A stretch of 64,000 nt of DNA from Burkholderia sp. TSV86 (GTDB taxonomy: Bacteria > Pseudomonadota > Gammaproteobacteria > Burkholderiales > Burkholderiaceae): the NCBI RefSeq assembly GCF_001522865.1, contig NZ_LOWB01000040.1:1-64000 (forward strand). Direction: 5' to 3'. Numbering within the stretch: the first letter of the stretch is position 1; each line of letters begins with the position of its first letter. Below, one piece after another: positions 1-7,953 of this stretch. The position numbers and the translations under genes were made by a program. The notes beneath the pieces were generated by a model. It saw nothing but the letters and a program-made list of their open reading frames with translations, was not told the origin of the DNA and ran no database searches.

Positions 1-94
1 TCTCAAGGCCACCATCGAATTCGCGCTGCGGCACCCCGAAGTCAAGGACGAGTTCGCCGCTTATCTGCGCGAGCGCGACGCAAGCCCGCTGTAA
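1..94 (+). CDS. 3' end of an unidentified protein (partial)
   Basis: Only the last 30 codons and a TAA stop are inside the window. The open frame reads from base 2 and ends in ERDASPL. The segment looks helical and charged, but nothing in it identifies a family. The gene starts outside the window. A GC-rich hairpin follows the stop by about 15 bases. Confidence 0.6.
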   Translation, partial: LKATIEFALRHPEVKDEFAAYLRERDASPL

Positions 95-109
95 TTTTCA
101 TTCTGAATC

Positions 110-149
110 GCGTGCGGCAAGGCGGGCATTGCACCGCCGAGCCGCACGC
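110..149 (+). terminator. Nested GC-rich hairpin, possible terminator
   Basis: GCGTGCGGC (110-118) pairs with GCCGCACGC (141-149), and an inner GGCGG/CCGCC pair (121-125 and 134-138) sits in the loop. It lies between the end of the first gene and the convergent lipoprotein gene. There is no T-run, so a role as an intrinsic terminator is only plausible. Confidence 0.35.
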
Positions 150-204
150 CGAGTCACGGCGCCTGGTTTCCGCCCGGATCGCGCTGAGCGCTTAGCTCCC
201 GCGC

Positions 205-801
205 TTAGTGTGCATCGACGGGTTTCACCGACACCACGCCCAGCACCTTACCCTGATCGTCCTGCTTGGTTTTGACGAGCCAGCCGCCGCCGGCGAACGG
301 CAGTTGCGCGAGCGCGCTTTGCACGAGCGCGGGCGCGGCTTGCAACGCGTCGGCCTGACGATCCTGAACAATCGCCGACACACGGTACGCTTCATTCCCC
401 GTCGCGCGTTCGACGAAACGCAGCGTCAGCATGTGCCGGTAGACCGTTCCGAACAAGCCGAACGGCGCCGGCCCGTCGACGGCGATACACGCCGGCTGCT
501 GCTCGCCGCCGCAGCCCGCCTGCGCCAGCGCAACCGATGCCGGCTGCGTCGCATACGCCACCGTTAGGCGATAACGGGCCTGCGCGGCGCCTTCCTCGGC
601 AAACCCGCGCCGAGCCAGCTCGCTGCGCACGAGCGCCTCCACGCGCCGATAATCCGCATTGTCGGCCTGGGCGCTCGTCTGCACGAAATCATAGGTTTGC
701 GCGCCCGCGAGCGCCCCCGACGCACTAACACCGGTCGTGACCGACGCGCAGCCGGACAGCAATGCAACCGCCAGTCCCGCCCCCGTCCACAAGATCTTCA
801 T
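205..801 (-). CDS. DUF4136-like outer-membrane lipoprotein
   Basis: This 198-residue protein begins MKILWTGAG, has a hydrophobic signal and a lipobox LLSGC ending at about residue 18, so it should be lipidated. The mature part has repeated YRVEALVRSEL-type helices and beta segments typical of DUF4136-like lipoproteins; that assignment is from overall pattern only. Longer in-frame starts exist upstream, but the ATG at 801 is preceded by GGGAGAACTT, a good ribosome site, and gives a normal signal peptide. It lies 95 bases downstream of the CHASE2 kinase gene on the same strand and may be the last gene of that operon. No biochemical role is known for the family. Confidence 0.75.
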   Translation of the reverse strand: MKILWTGAGLAVALLSGCASVTTGVSASGALAGAQTYDFVQTSAQADNADYRRVEALVRSELARRGFAEEGAAQARYRLTVAYATQPASVALAQAGCGGEQQPACIAVDGPAPFGLFGTVYRHMLTLRFVERATGNEAYRVSAIVQDRQADALQAAPALVQSALAQLPFAGGGWLVKTKQDDQGKVLGVVSVKPVDAH

Positions 802-896
802 AAGTTCTCCCATACTCGCGGATTGCCCCGCCATTTCTCGCGACCGCTGGCCCCATGCGCGCCGCTTGCACAACTCCGCTTGCCGAACATCCCCCA

Positions 897-3290
897 TCAT
901 GCCGACGGTTCGTCGAGCGTCGGCAACGATACGGTGATCTCGGTACCCACGCCAGGAGTGCTGTCCACGCCGACGCTACCGCCGTGCCGCACGATCACGG
1001 TCTTGACGAATGCCATGCCAAGCCCCGCGCCGGCGACCTCCGGCCGCTCGTTCGCATGAAAGCGCTTGAAGCGCTCGAACAGATACTGCTGATCCTCGAG
1101 CGGAATGCCGTATCCCTGATCGCGGATCGCGCAGTGCATCCGCTTGGCCATCGGTTCGACTGATAGCGTACACGTGATCACGGTATCCGTCGGACTATAT
1201 TTGACCGCATTGTTCAGCAAGTTGACGAGCGCGCGTGTCATCAGCGAACGGTCGGCGCCGATCCAGCACGGCGCGGTGCCGATCGACGTGTCGATGCGTA
1301 TGCGCTTCGCCTGCGCCTGCGGCCAGACTTCGTCGCTCGCGTCGATCAGCAGGTCCGCAAAGCTCACGACCTCGAGCTGATAGGTTTGCGACTCGGCGCG
1401 CGCGAGCTGCACGAATTCGTCGGCCAGCATCAGCGCGCGCTGCGCATATCGCTCGATCCGCGCGAGCAGCCCGCGCATATGCTCGGACTCCGCGCGCGGC
1501 CGCTCGATCTCGACGAGAGCGAGAATCGACGACTGCGGCGAGCGCATGTCGTGCGACAGCAGGTGCAGCGCCTCCTCGCGCTGCCGCTCGGCCGCATGCA
1601 GCGCGGTCACGTCGACGAGGCTCGCGATCCAGCCCGTCACTCTGCCCTGAGCGTTGGTGCACGGCGCGTAGCGTAGCAGATGATCAAGCCCTTCGCGATC
1701 ACGAACCTCGACGCCGCGCTCCATCACGTCGTTGCGGCTGTCGCGCGTCGGGTCGAGCGCGGCGGGCCAGCGCTCGCGAATCGCGACATCGGACTCGGCC
1801 TGGCCGTCGACCGTCTTCATGAACGAAAGCTCACCGAAAGCCGAACGCAACGGCCGCCCTTCCGGCGCCGGCACGTTCAGCCGCCCGCAATAGCGCTTGG
1901 CCGCATGGTTGGCGATCAGCACGACGCCTTCCAGATCGGTGACGACGACAGGCTCCGGCATGCTGTCGAGGCTGTCCCACACAAAGCGCTTCATGTCCTG
2001 CACGCGCTGCGCCGCCTGCGCCATCAGCGCCATCTGCCGCTCGAGCACGTCGCCGCCGAATTCGTTGCGATCGCGCGGCGCCTCGGGCAACAGATGCGGC
2101 TCGTCCGCAAGCCGCTGCAGCTCATAGCGCAGATACGACATCGTCATTTCGAGCCGCCGCCAATTCCAAATCGGATAGGCCGCGATCAGACCGAAGATCG
2201 CCGGCGCAGGCGACAGCCACAGCCGCGCGTAGTAAAGAAGCGCCGCGCTCGATACGACCGCGAACAGCGCGAGACTCAGCGTGAGCAGCAGCGAGCGCCA
2301 CGGCGACAACATCAGGAAACCCGCGAGCAGCACGACGAGCGGCAGCAGCGACGCGGCGAAGATCACCCAGCCCGAGGCGGGCGAGATCGCGCGATCGTTC
2401 ATCAGCATGTCGAGCGCGCTGGTATGGATGTAGACGCCGGGCAGCGGGCCGAATTCGCCCGAGATCGGCGTCGCGAACCGGTCGCCGAGCCCCGACGCCG
2501 TCATGCCGATGATCACGACCTTACCGCGCAGCTGTTCCGCGTTGACGTTGCCCGAGAGCACGTCGACGAACGACACGCTCGGATAGGTCGCCGTCGCAAG
2601 GCCGAACGGAATCAGATAGCGGTCTTCGCCTGTCGCGTGCTCGGCAAGCTCGCGCATCCGGTGCGCGATCGGCCTCGGGTGCGCAAGCTTGAGCCGGCCA
2701 TCCGCGACAGCGCGAAACACGGACATCGACAGCAGCGGCCAGCCCTGCCGGCCGTCGCTCTCGAACGGCGCGATGCTGCGCACGATTCCGTCCGGATCGA
2801 CTTCGACGTTGATGTGCCCCGTTCCCGCGATGCTCTGCGCGATCGACGGCACAGGCGGATCGACCGCGCGCGTGCCGTCGGGCATCTCCTCGTGCAGCAG
2901 CACCGGCACGAATGTCGGCACGAGGCCGAGAGACTGCGCAAACGCTCTATCGTCGGGAGACGGATCGCTGAACAGCACGTCGTAGACGACCGCAGCGGGC
3001 TTCGCCTTCGCGATCGCGGCGATGAATTCGGCCTGGATGTTGCGCGGCCATGGCCAGCGTCCAAGCAGGTTGATGCTGCGGTTGTCGATCTCGACGATCA
3101 CGAGATTGGGGTCGATCGGCAGCTTGCGCAGCGTCAGCAGGCGATCGTAGATGATCCGGTCGACGCTCGACGTCGTGCGCCCCATCACGCCCACGAGTAT
3201 CACCGCGACTCCGAGGCAGCCGATCGCGATCCATTCGACGAGGAAGCGGCGGCCCAGCAGCCGCCGCCGTTGCGTGCGGTCGAATCTCAT
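897..3290 (-). CDS. CHASE2-domain sensor histidine kinase
   Basis: A 797-residue membrane kinase. One transmembrane helix (about 18-37) leads into a periplasmic CHASE2 sensor (about 40-315), then a cluster of transmembrane helices (about 320-395), a PAS-like region (about 440-560) and the kinase core. Key motifs are the H-box LLSHDMRS (phospho-His about 580), the N-box NLLNNAVKY (from about 690), DQGYG (about 724) and GAGLG (about 754). CHASE2 domains sense unknown extracellular signals. The start follows the FecR/LysM gene by 10 bases behind a GGGCGGCGG purine-rich stretch, so the gene is translated as part of the same operon. Its partner regulator is most likely the OmpR-type protein two genes upstream. 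Confidence 0.9.
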   Translation of the reverse strand: MRFDRTQRRRLLGRRFLVEWIAIGCLGVAVILVGVMGRTTSSVDRIIYDRLLTLRKLPIDPNLVIVEIDNRSINLLGRWPWPRNIQAEFIAAIAKAKPAAVVYDVLFSDPSPDDRAFAQSLGLVPTFVPVLLHEEMPDGTRAVDPPVPSIAQSIAGTGHINVEVDPDGIVRSIAPFESDGRQGWPLLSMSVFRAVADGRLKLAHPRPIAHRMRELAEHATGEDRYLIPFGLATATYPSVSFVDVLSGNVNAEQLRGKVVIIGMTASGLGDRFATPISGEFGPLPGVYIHTSALDMLMNDRAISPASGWVIFAASLLPLVVLLAGFLMLSPWRSLLLTLSLALFAVVSSAALLYYARLWLSPAPAIFGLIAAYPIWNWRRLEMTMSYLRYELQRLADEPHLLPEAPRDRNEFGGDVLERQMALMAQAAQRVQDMKRFVWDSLDSMPEPVVVTDLEGVVLIANHAAKRYCGRLNVPAPEGRPLRSAFGELSFMKTVDGQAESDVAIRERWPAALDPTRDSRNDVMERGVEVRDREGLDHLLRYAPCTNAQGRVTGWIASLVDVTALHAAERQREEALHLLSHDMRSPQSSILALVEIERPRAESEHMRGLLARIERYAQRALMLADEFVQLARAESQTYQLEVVSFADLLIDASDEVWPQAQAKRIRIDTSIGTAPCWIGADRSLMTRALVNLLNNAVKYSPTDTVITCTLSVEPMAKRMHCAIRDQGYGIPLEDQQYLFERFKRFHANERPEVAGAGLGMAFVKTVIVRHGGSVGVDSTPGVGTEITVSLPTLDEPSA

Positions 3291-3300
3291 CCGCCGCCCA

Positions 3301-4692
3301 TCAGCGCGCGACCGTAAACGAGTTGACCGCGCCGGCCTTTTCGTAGAAACGGCCGCCCTCGAACCGCTCCGCGATCACTGCCCAGTAATATTCGCCCGGC
3401 TTCAGATTCGATACGACGATGCGCCCGCCCTTCAGATCGACCTGATCGACGATCGGATTGCTCAGATCCTTCGACGACGACAGCACAAAGCGGAAACGCG
3501 TCGCATCGCCCTTGTCGCTTTCCGTCGTGGACCAGCGGAACGCATAGCCGCCGTTGTCGCTCGGCGCGGCCGACGCGTCGATGCCGAAGCGGCGCCGCTC
3601 GAACGCGTAGATGCGCGGCACGCCCTCGAGGCCGTGCGAATCGAGCGCCGACACACGCACGAAATAGGTGCCGTCCGGCACGTCGTCGAACGTCGCGCGC
3701 GGCGAGCTCACGCGAACTTCCTTGAAGAGGTCGTAAAGGCTCGCGTCGCGGCCGATTTGCACGTGATAGGCGCTCGCGCCGTCGAGCGGCGCAAGCGCGA
3801 ACGCGACATCCGGCTCGTCCTGCACTTTCGCCGGATCGACGAGCGTCGGCGCGGCAAGCAGCGCGATCGGCGCGCCCACGTCGCCCGTCGAACTCGCCAC
3901 GCTGCCGTAGTTCGCGTGAACGAGCATCAGGTCGTCAGCGGCGCGCTTCGCATCCGGCGCGACGCCGACCGTGCCGTCCAGCACTTCGACCGTCGTCGTC
4001 GCCTTGCCGTCCTTGTTGTAATTCACGCGAAAGTGCGTGCCGCGCACGCCGGCCACGACCGACGGCGAGCGGATCTGGAAGCGGTCGTCCTTTTTCTTCA
4101 GGTGGGTGACGTCGCTGTCGACCGAACCGCGCTTTAGGTCGATCACGCGTTCGAGCGTGCCCGTGAGCACCGTGCGGCGCAGCGTCGACAAGTCGATTTG
4201 GCTGTCCGGCGGCAAGCTCAGGTGCGTGCCGTCCGCGAGTTCGAGCGTGACGAAGCCGTTCGCGCCCGTGCGCAGGCGATCGCCTTCGGTCAGGGTCGTG
4301 TCGACCGACGCGGGCACGAACTGGTCGTCACCGCGTGACGCGCTCTCGACCGGCCCGTGCGCGAAGACCACGCGCGCGGACAGCCGCTCCTTGCGCAGCC
4401 GCGACGCGGGCAGCTTCAGCGCGATGCCCGGCAGCAAATGCTTGGGCACCGGCACGTCGTTCAACTGCGCGACGAGCGGCCAGTCCCCAGGCCCTTGCAG
4501 ATAGCGGGTGGCGACGTCGTACAGCGTATCGCCTTCGCGCGTCGTGTATTCGACGACCGGCGTCGCCGCGGCCGCGCGCTTGGGCGACTGCGCGACCGAT
4601 AGCTGCGGATACGCGGCGAACGCCAGCACGGCGGCGCCGCACGCAGTCAGCGCAAGTTTCGTTACCCGAGTCACCCGAATGCCCGCCGTCAC
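3301..4692 (-). CDS. Secreted LysM/FecR-domain protein
   Basis: A 463-residue protein with an N-terminal signal peptide (cleavage likely near SVAQS, about residue 35). It then has a LysM peptidoglycan-binding segment (about 47-100, with REGDTLYDVATRYL), a FecR-type domain (about 120-245, with SPSVVAGVRGTHFRV), and fibronectin-like beta repeats to the end. FecR domains usually relay a periplasmic signal, but here there is no sigma factor. Instead the gene sits between a response regulator and a CHASE2 kinase, which suggests it helps the kinase sense the wall or an adhesin. The start is GTG inside the overlap GTGA with the upstream regulator stop, so the two are translationally coupled. Confidence 0.85.
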   Translation of the reverse strand: MTAGIRVTRVTKLALTACGAAVLAFAAYPQLSVAQSPKRAAAATPVVEYTTREGDTLYDVATRYLQGPGDWPLVAQLNDVPVPKHLLPGIALKLPASRLRKERLSARVVFAHGPVESASRGDDQFVPASVDTTLTEGDRLRTGANGFVTLELADGTHLSLPPDSQIDLSTLRRTVLTGTLERVIDLKRGSVDSDVTHLKKKDDRFQIRSPSVVAGVRGTHFRVNYNKDGKATTTVEVLDGTVGVAPDAKRAADDLMLVHANYGSVASSTGDVGAPIALLAAPTLVDPAKVQDEPDVAFALAPLDGASAYHVQIGRDASLYDLFKEVRVSSPRATFDDVPDGTYFVRVSALDSHGLEGVPRIYAFERRRFGIDASAAPSDNGGYAFRWSTTESDKGDATRFRFVLSSSKDLSNPIVDQVDLKGGRIVVSNLKPGEYYWAVIAERFEGGRFYEKAGAVNSFTVAR

Positions 4693-5393
4693 TCCGCCTC
4701 CCCTAGTGCGATGCGCTCGAGCCGATAGCCATAGCCGTAAATCGGCGCGAGACGGTAGCCGTTTTCCGGACGCAGGCCGAGCTTCGTGCGCAGCATCGAG
4801 ATGTGCGTGTCCATGGTCCGCGACGGAATGTCGGTTGCCTGCTTCCAGACGAGATCGAGAATGTGCGCGCGCGACAATGGCCGGTCCAGATGCTGGAACA
4901 GCAGCAGCGCGAGCTCGAATTCCTTTTGCGTCAGGCTCACCGGTTTATCGTCGACGTATGCCTGCTTCAGGTTGACGTCGAACTTGTAATTGTCGAATTC
5001 GCGAACCGACGACTCGGAATTGACGGGATACGCGCGCCGCAGCAGCGAACCGATGCGCGCGCGCAGAATCGGACCCGACACGGGCTTGACGACGTAGTCG
5101 TCGGCGCCGGCGTTCAGAATCTGCGTGATGCCCGCCTCGTCGTCGCGGCTCGTCATGAAAATGATCGGCAGCCGATGTTCGACCTGGCTCTCCCGCACCC
5201 ACTTCAACACTTCCTCGCCGGACATGTCGGGCACGTTCCAGTCGAGCACCAGCAGATCGAACGTCTCCCGCTGCAGACGCTTCTTCAGCGCCTTGCCTTC
5301 CCTGAACGCGTAGCAGGTGTGACCCGCGGCCGTCAGTGTCTGACTGACGAAATCCGTTTGGGCTTGATCGTCATCCAATACAGCAATTCTCAT
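4689..5393 (-). CDS. OmpR/PhoB-family response regulator
   Basis: A 234-residue regulator. The receiver domain (1-115) has the acidic cluster DDD near residue 8, the phospho-acceptor Asp51 in LVLDWNVPD and Lys103 in VVKPV. The winged-helix DNA-binding domain (about 130-228) ends in a typical GYGYRLE strand. The ATG at 5393 begins MRIAVLDDD, the usual start of the receiver fold; an in-frame start eight codons upstream adds residues unlike the family. It is the first gene of an operon with the LysM/FecR protein (4-base overlap) and the CHASE2 kinase. Target genes cannot be read from the sequence. Confidence 0.9.
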   Translation of the reverse strand: MRIAVLDDDQAQTDFVSQTLTAAGHTCYAFREGKALKKRLQRETFDLLVLDWNVPDMSGEEVLKWVRESQVEHRLPIIFMTSRDDEAGITQILNAGADDYVVKPVSGPILRARIGSLLRRAYPVNSESSVREFDNYKFDVNLKQAYVDDKPVSLTQKEFELALLLFQHLDRPLSRAHILDLVWKQATDIPSRTMDTHISMLRTKLGLRPENGYRLAPIYGYGYRLERIALGEAE

Positions 5394-5592
5394 AGCACCC
5401 CGCAAAACGAAATCCATTCAGCCTCTCACACGCGGCGCCGCACAGCAATGGCCGGGCGCTGATTCAGCCCCCGCCCCGTCATCCGCCGCTATCGGCCAAA
5501 TGGTGATGGTGTTGTCCGTTCGACTAGCCCGCAAACCGCTATTTTATGTGATAGACAGCGCGATATCTCAAAAACAGGGGACGCAAGACCTA

Positions 5593-5619
5593 CGTTTTCA
5601 CGATAGTAGTATGAAAACG
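5593..5619. promoter_or_regulatory. Inverted repeat upstream of the two-component operon
   Basis: CGTTTTCA and TGAAAACG form a perfect 8-base inverted repeat with an 11-base centre. It lies in a 344-base gap (5394-5737) between the regulator gene and the hypothetical gene behind it. The gap is more AT-rich than its surroundings and holds no convincing gene. The shape suits a dimeric DNA-binding protein. The repeat is about 200 bases upstream of the regulator start, so it may act there or mark the end of the neighbouring gene. Confidence 0.35.
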
Positions 5620-5737
5620 CCATGGAGATCGCCAAGAAACCGGCTTGAATCGCAGCTTTGTTACCGGGGCCACAACTCCAACGGCCGGCTGCCGCAGCCC
5701 AAACCGGCATCGCACAAGCAAGCCGTTGCATTCAAGC

Positions 5738-6121
5738 TTACAGAACGGAATCGGGCTCGGCCACCTTCCGCGCCGACGGATGCATCCGTTGCAGCGCATC
5801 ATGCAGCCGACCGCGCACGTGCTCCCACGCGGCACGCGCATAATCGGGTTGATCGGCCGCCCATGCATGCGCGAGATCAAACACGCGCTCGACCGTGGCC
5901 GCGCAACGTGTGAGTTCGGGCTCGGGGCTGCCAAGCGCCTCCCGTATCCATTCGGCGAGCCATGGCATGTCGCTCGCGCTGGAATCCGCATAAGCCTCGA
6001 GCGCGGCCCGCGCATGACGATCCTGTGCGGAGTCCAGTTCGACGCGCTGCACGTTCGTTCGATGCCGCATCTTGCCATTCGGCTCGAACGGTATTCGAAT
6101 CGCTCCCGATCTGAACAGCAT
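5738..6121 (-). CDS. Hypothetical protein, 127 residues
   Basis: I do not recognise this protein. From the ATG at 6121 it begins MLFRSGAIRIPFEPNG, has a central helical acidic region (DMPWLAEWIREALGS) and a second helix-rich half with several Trp and His residues. A strong purine tract, GGGGGATG, lies just upstream of this ATG; a longer start 20 codons upstream lacks one. No signal peptide or membrane helix is visible, so it is probably cytoplasmic. Other frames overlap it on both strands, but this one has the most protein-like composition. Confidence 0.55.
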   Translation of the reverse strand: MLFRSGAIRIPFEPNGKMRHRTNVQRVELDSAQDRHARAALEAYADSSASDMPWLAEWIREALGSPEPELTRCAATVERVFDLAHAWAADQPDYARAAWEHVRGRLHDALQRMHPSARKVAEPDSVL

Positions 6122-6308
6122 CGCATCCCCCCGTTGGTCGTCAACGACACGCACCGGGCATGCCGGCCCGCGGCCACCCATCTTGCACGGCCTTTGCGCA
6201 GGCGATCCGGCACGAGTATAAGCAGCGGGTAACGGCAGATGGTTTAAGGATTGTTAGACGCTCGCGCGCAACGCATACGCACATGCCGCGCGGCCGGGCC
6301 TCGAACCG

Positions 6309-6536
6309 TCAGCGGCGGCGCATCAGGAAGATGAAGGTTTTGTCTTGCGTCGTCGCCTCGACGATCTCGTTGCCCGTTTGCTTCGCGAATGCGGCGAAAT
6401 CGCGCTGCGAGCCGGGATCGGTGGCGAGCACCTTCAGGATCTGCCCGCTTTCCATGTCGGCCAGCGCTTTCTTCGCGCGCAGGATCGGCAGCGGGCAGTT
6501 GAGCCCGCGCGCGTCCACTTCTTTATGTATGTGCAT
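6309..6536 (-). CDS. TusA-family sulfur-carrier protein
   Basis: A 75-residue protein with the family's NCPLPIL motif; Cys14 is the expected persulfide-carrying residue. The rest matches the small two-layer TusA/YeeD/SirA fold, with the ATDPGS and ending FIFLMRR strands. TusA-type proteins pass sulfur to tRNA thiolation, molybdenum cofactor or sulfur-oxidation pathways. No sulfur-transfer partner is adjacent here, so the exact pathway is open. It is a single gene with its own upstream space. Confidence 0.88.
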   Translation of the reverse strand: MHIHKEVDARGLNCPLPILRAKKALADMESGQILKVLATDPGSQRDFAAFAKQTGNEIVEATTQDKTFIFLMRRR

Positions 6537-6666
6537 CGGCTTTCGACCTTCGAATCGCGCCGTCGCGGCGCTTTCGCTGTGGGGAGCGCCGATTTTACCG
6601 CAAGCATCGCGCGCCGCATTCGCGATGAGTGCAAGCGGGCTGCCTCGCCTGGGCCGCCTACTTCAC

Positions 6667-6711
6667 CCGCCTCGCCCGCCTCGCCCGCCTCGCCTACCTC
6701 GCCTACCTCGC
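6667..6711. repeat. 9-base tandem repeat (possible VNTR)
   Basis: Five head-to-tail 9-base units: CCGCCTCGC three times, then CTACCTCGC twice. It sits in the gap between the tusA-like gene and the dehydrogenase gene, so copy-number change would not disrupt a protein. Similar degenerate units flank it (6643-6666). Confidence 0.8.
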
Positions 6712-6792
6712 GTTGCCGCGCCTGTTGCCGCGCGCTGGGCCCGCTATCCGCTCGGCCGGTTTCGTCCGGCCCGTCGCGCTGGCCGCCGCCCG

Positions 6793-7941
6793 CTACAACT
6801 CCACCGCCCGCCCGGTGTCGAGCGACGCGCGCAGCGCATGGCCGATACGCGTCGCCTCGAGCGCATCGGCGAGCGTCGCGCCGCCGCCCACGCCCTCGTC
6901 GCCGCGCACCGCCGCGACGAACGCCTGCGCCTCGATCAGGAACGCTTCGTCGAAACGGTCGAAAAACGTCGGCGTGCACGTGTTTCGAATGCCCGTCGCA
7001 TCGTAGATCTCGACGCGGTTCGCGCGCGGGTTGCGCCCGATCGTCAGCGCGCCGGCCGTGCCGATCACCTCGGAATGCGTGTCGTTGCCGTGCGCCATCG
7101 TGCGCGACGCGTAGAACATCGCGAGCCCGCCGCCGTCGAATTCGCAGATCGCCACGCCGTTGTCGACGTCGCCGCACGCGCGCAATCCTTCATGCAGCGC
7201 GACCGTGCCGGCCGCGTACACGCGCTTCGCGCGCGGTGAGCCGAGCAGCCATCGCGCGACGTCGATGTCGTGCACCGTGCAGTCGAGAAAAATTCCACCC
7301 GAGCTGGGCGCAAAGCGCACGAAAAAGCCGTCGGGATCGTTCTGGTCGCAGGTCTGCGAGCGCACCAGGAACGGCCGGCCGATCGAGCCCGACGCGACGC
7401 GCGCGTAAGCATCCCGATAACTGGGATCGAAGCGGCGCATGAAACCGATCATCGCCTGCAGATGCGGCCGCGCATTCGCCTCGGCGAGCACCCGCTCGCA
7501 TTCGGCAAGGTCGAGCGACAGCGGCTTCTCGCAAAACACGTGCTTGCCGGCGGCAAGCGCGGCTGCTATCTGATCCGCATGCAGCGCCGACGGCGTGACG
7601 AGCCACAGTGCATCCAGCTCGGGATCGGCGACGAGCGAATCGAAGCTGTCGTACACGCGCGGCACCTTCAGCGCATCACGCGCCCACGCGCATTCGTCGG
7701 CAACCGGGCTGCATGCCGCCGCCAACTCGGCGCCCGCGACGCGGCGCGCGAGATTTTCCGCATGACGCCGGCCGAGCCGGCCGAGCCCGGCGATGCCGAT
7801 GCGCACCGGCTCGCGACGCGTCGACTTCGACGGGCTGGCCGACTCGGCGGGCTTGGCCGGCCTCGGCGCGGCCGCCGAGGCCGGCGCATTTGATGCGCCC
7901 GATGCGCTCATCGGATTCACGAAACCTTTCAGTACCGCCAT
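6793..7941 (-). CDS. Second Gfo/Idh/MocA dehydrogenase of the inositol locus
   Basis: A 382-residue NAD(P)-dependent dehydrogenase. After a 45-residue Ala/Ser/Pro-rich leader comes the Rossmann fold with GIAGLGRLG, then the family signature EKP (in HVFCEKPLSLDL) and the substrate-site motif GGIFLDCTVHDID with the catalytic Asp/His. It is downstream of iolG by 12 bases behind a GGAGG ribosome site and belongs to the same operon. In other bacteria such paralogues oxidise scyllo-inositol or epimerise inososes, so a role in using other inositol isomers is likely. The low-complexity leader is unusual; an internal start after it is possible but no better ribosome site was seen. Confidence 0.85.
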   Translation of the reverse strand: MAVLKGFVNPMSASGASNAPASAAAPRPAKPAESASPSKSTRREPVRIGIAGLGRLGRRHAENLARRVAGAELAAACSPVADECAWARDALKVPRVYDSFDSLVADPELDALWLVTPSALHADQIAAALAAGKHVFCEKPLSLDLAECERVLAEANARPHLQAMIGFMRRFDPSYRDAYARVASGSIGRPFLVRSQTCDQNDPDGFFVRFAPSSGGIFLDCTVHDIDVARWLLGSPRAKRVYAAGTVALHEGLRACGDVDNGVAICEFDGGGLAMFYASRTMAHGNDTHSEVIGTAGALTIGRNPRANRVEIYDATGIRNTCTPTFFDRFDEAFLIEAQAFVAAVRGDEGVGGGATLADALEATRIGHALRASLDTGRAVEL

Positions 7942-7953
7942 CGCTCGCCTCCT

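Noticed and set aside
1680..3317. 545-codon frame antisense to the CHASE2 kinase.
   Set aside because: It has Arg/His-rich composition and no start signal; the kinase has all its boxes.
5590..6213. Alternative 207-codon minus frame over the small hypothetical gene.
   Set aside because: It is Arg/Cys-rich and less protein-like than the 127-codon frame with the GGGGGATG ribosome site.
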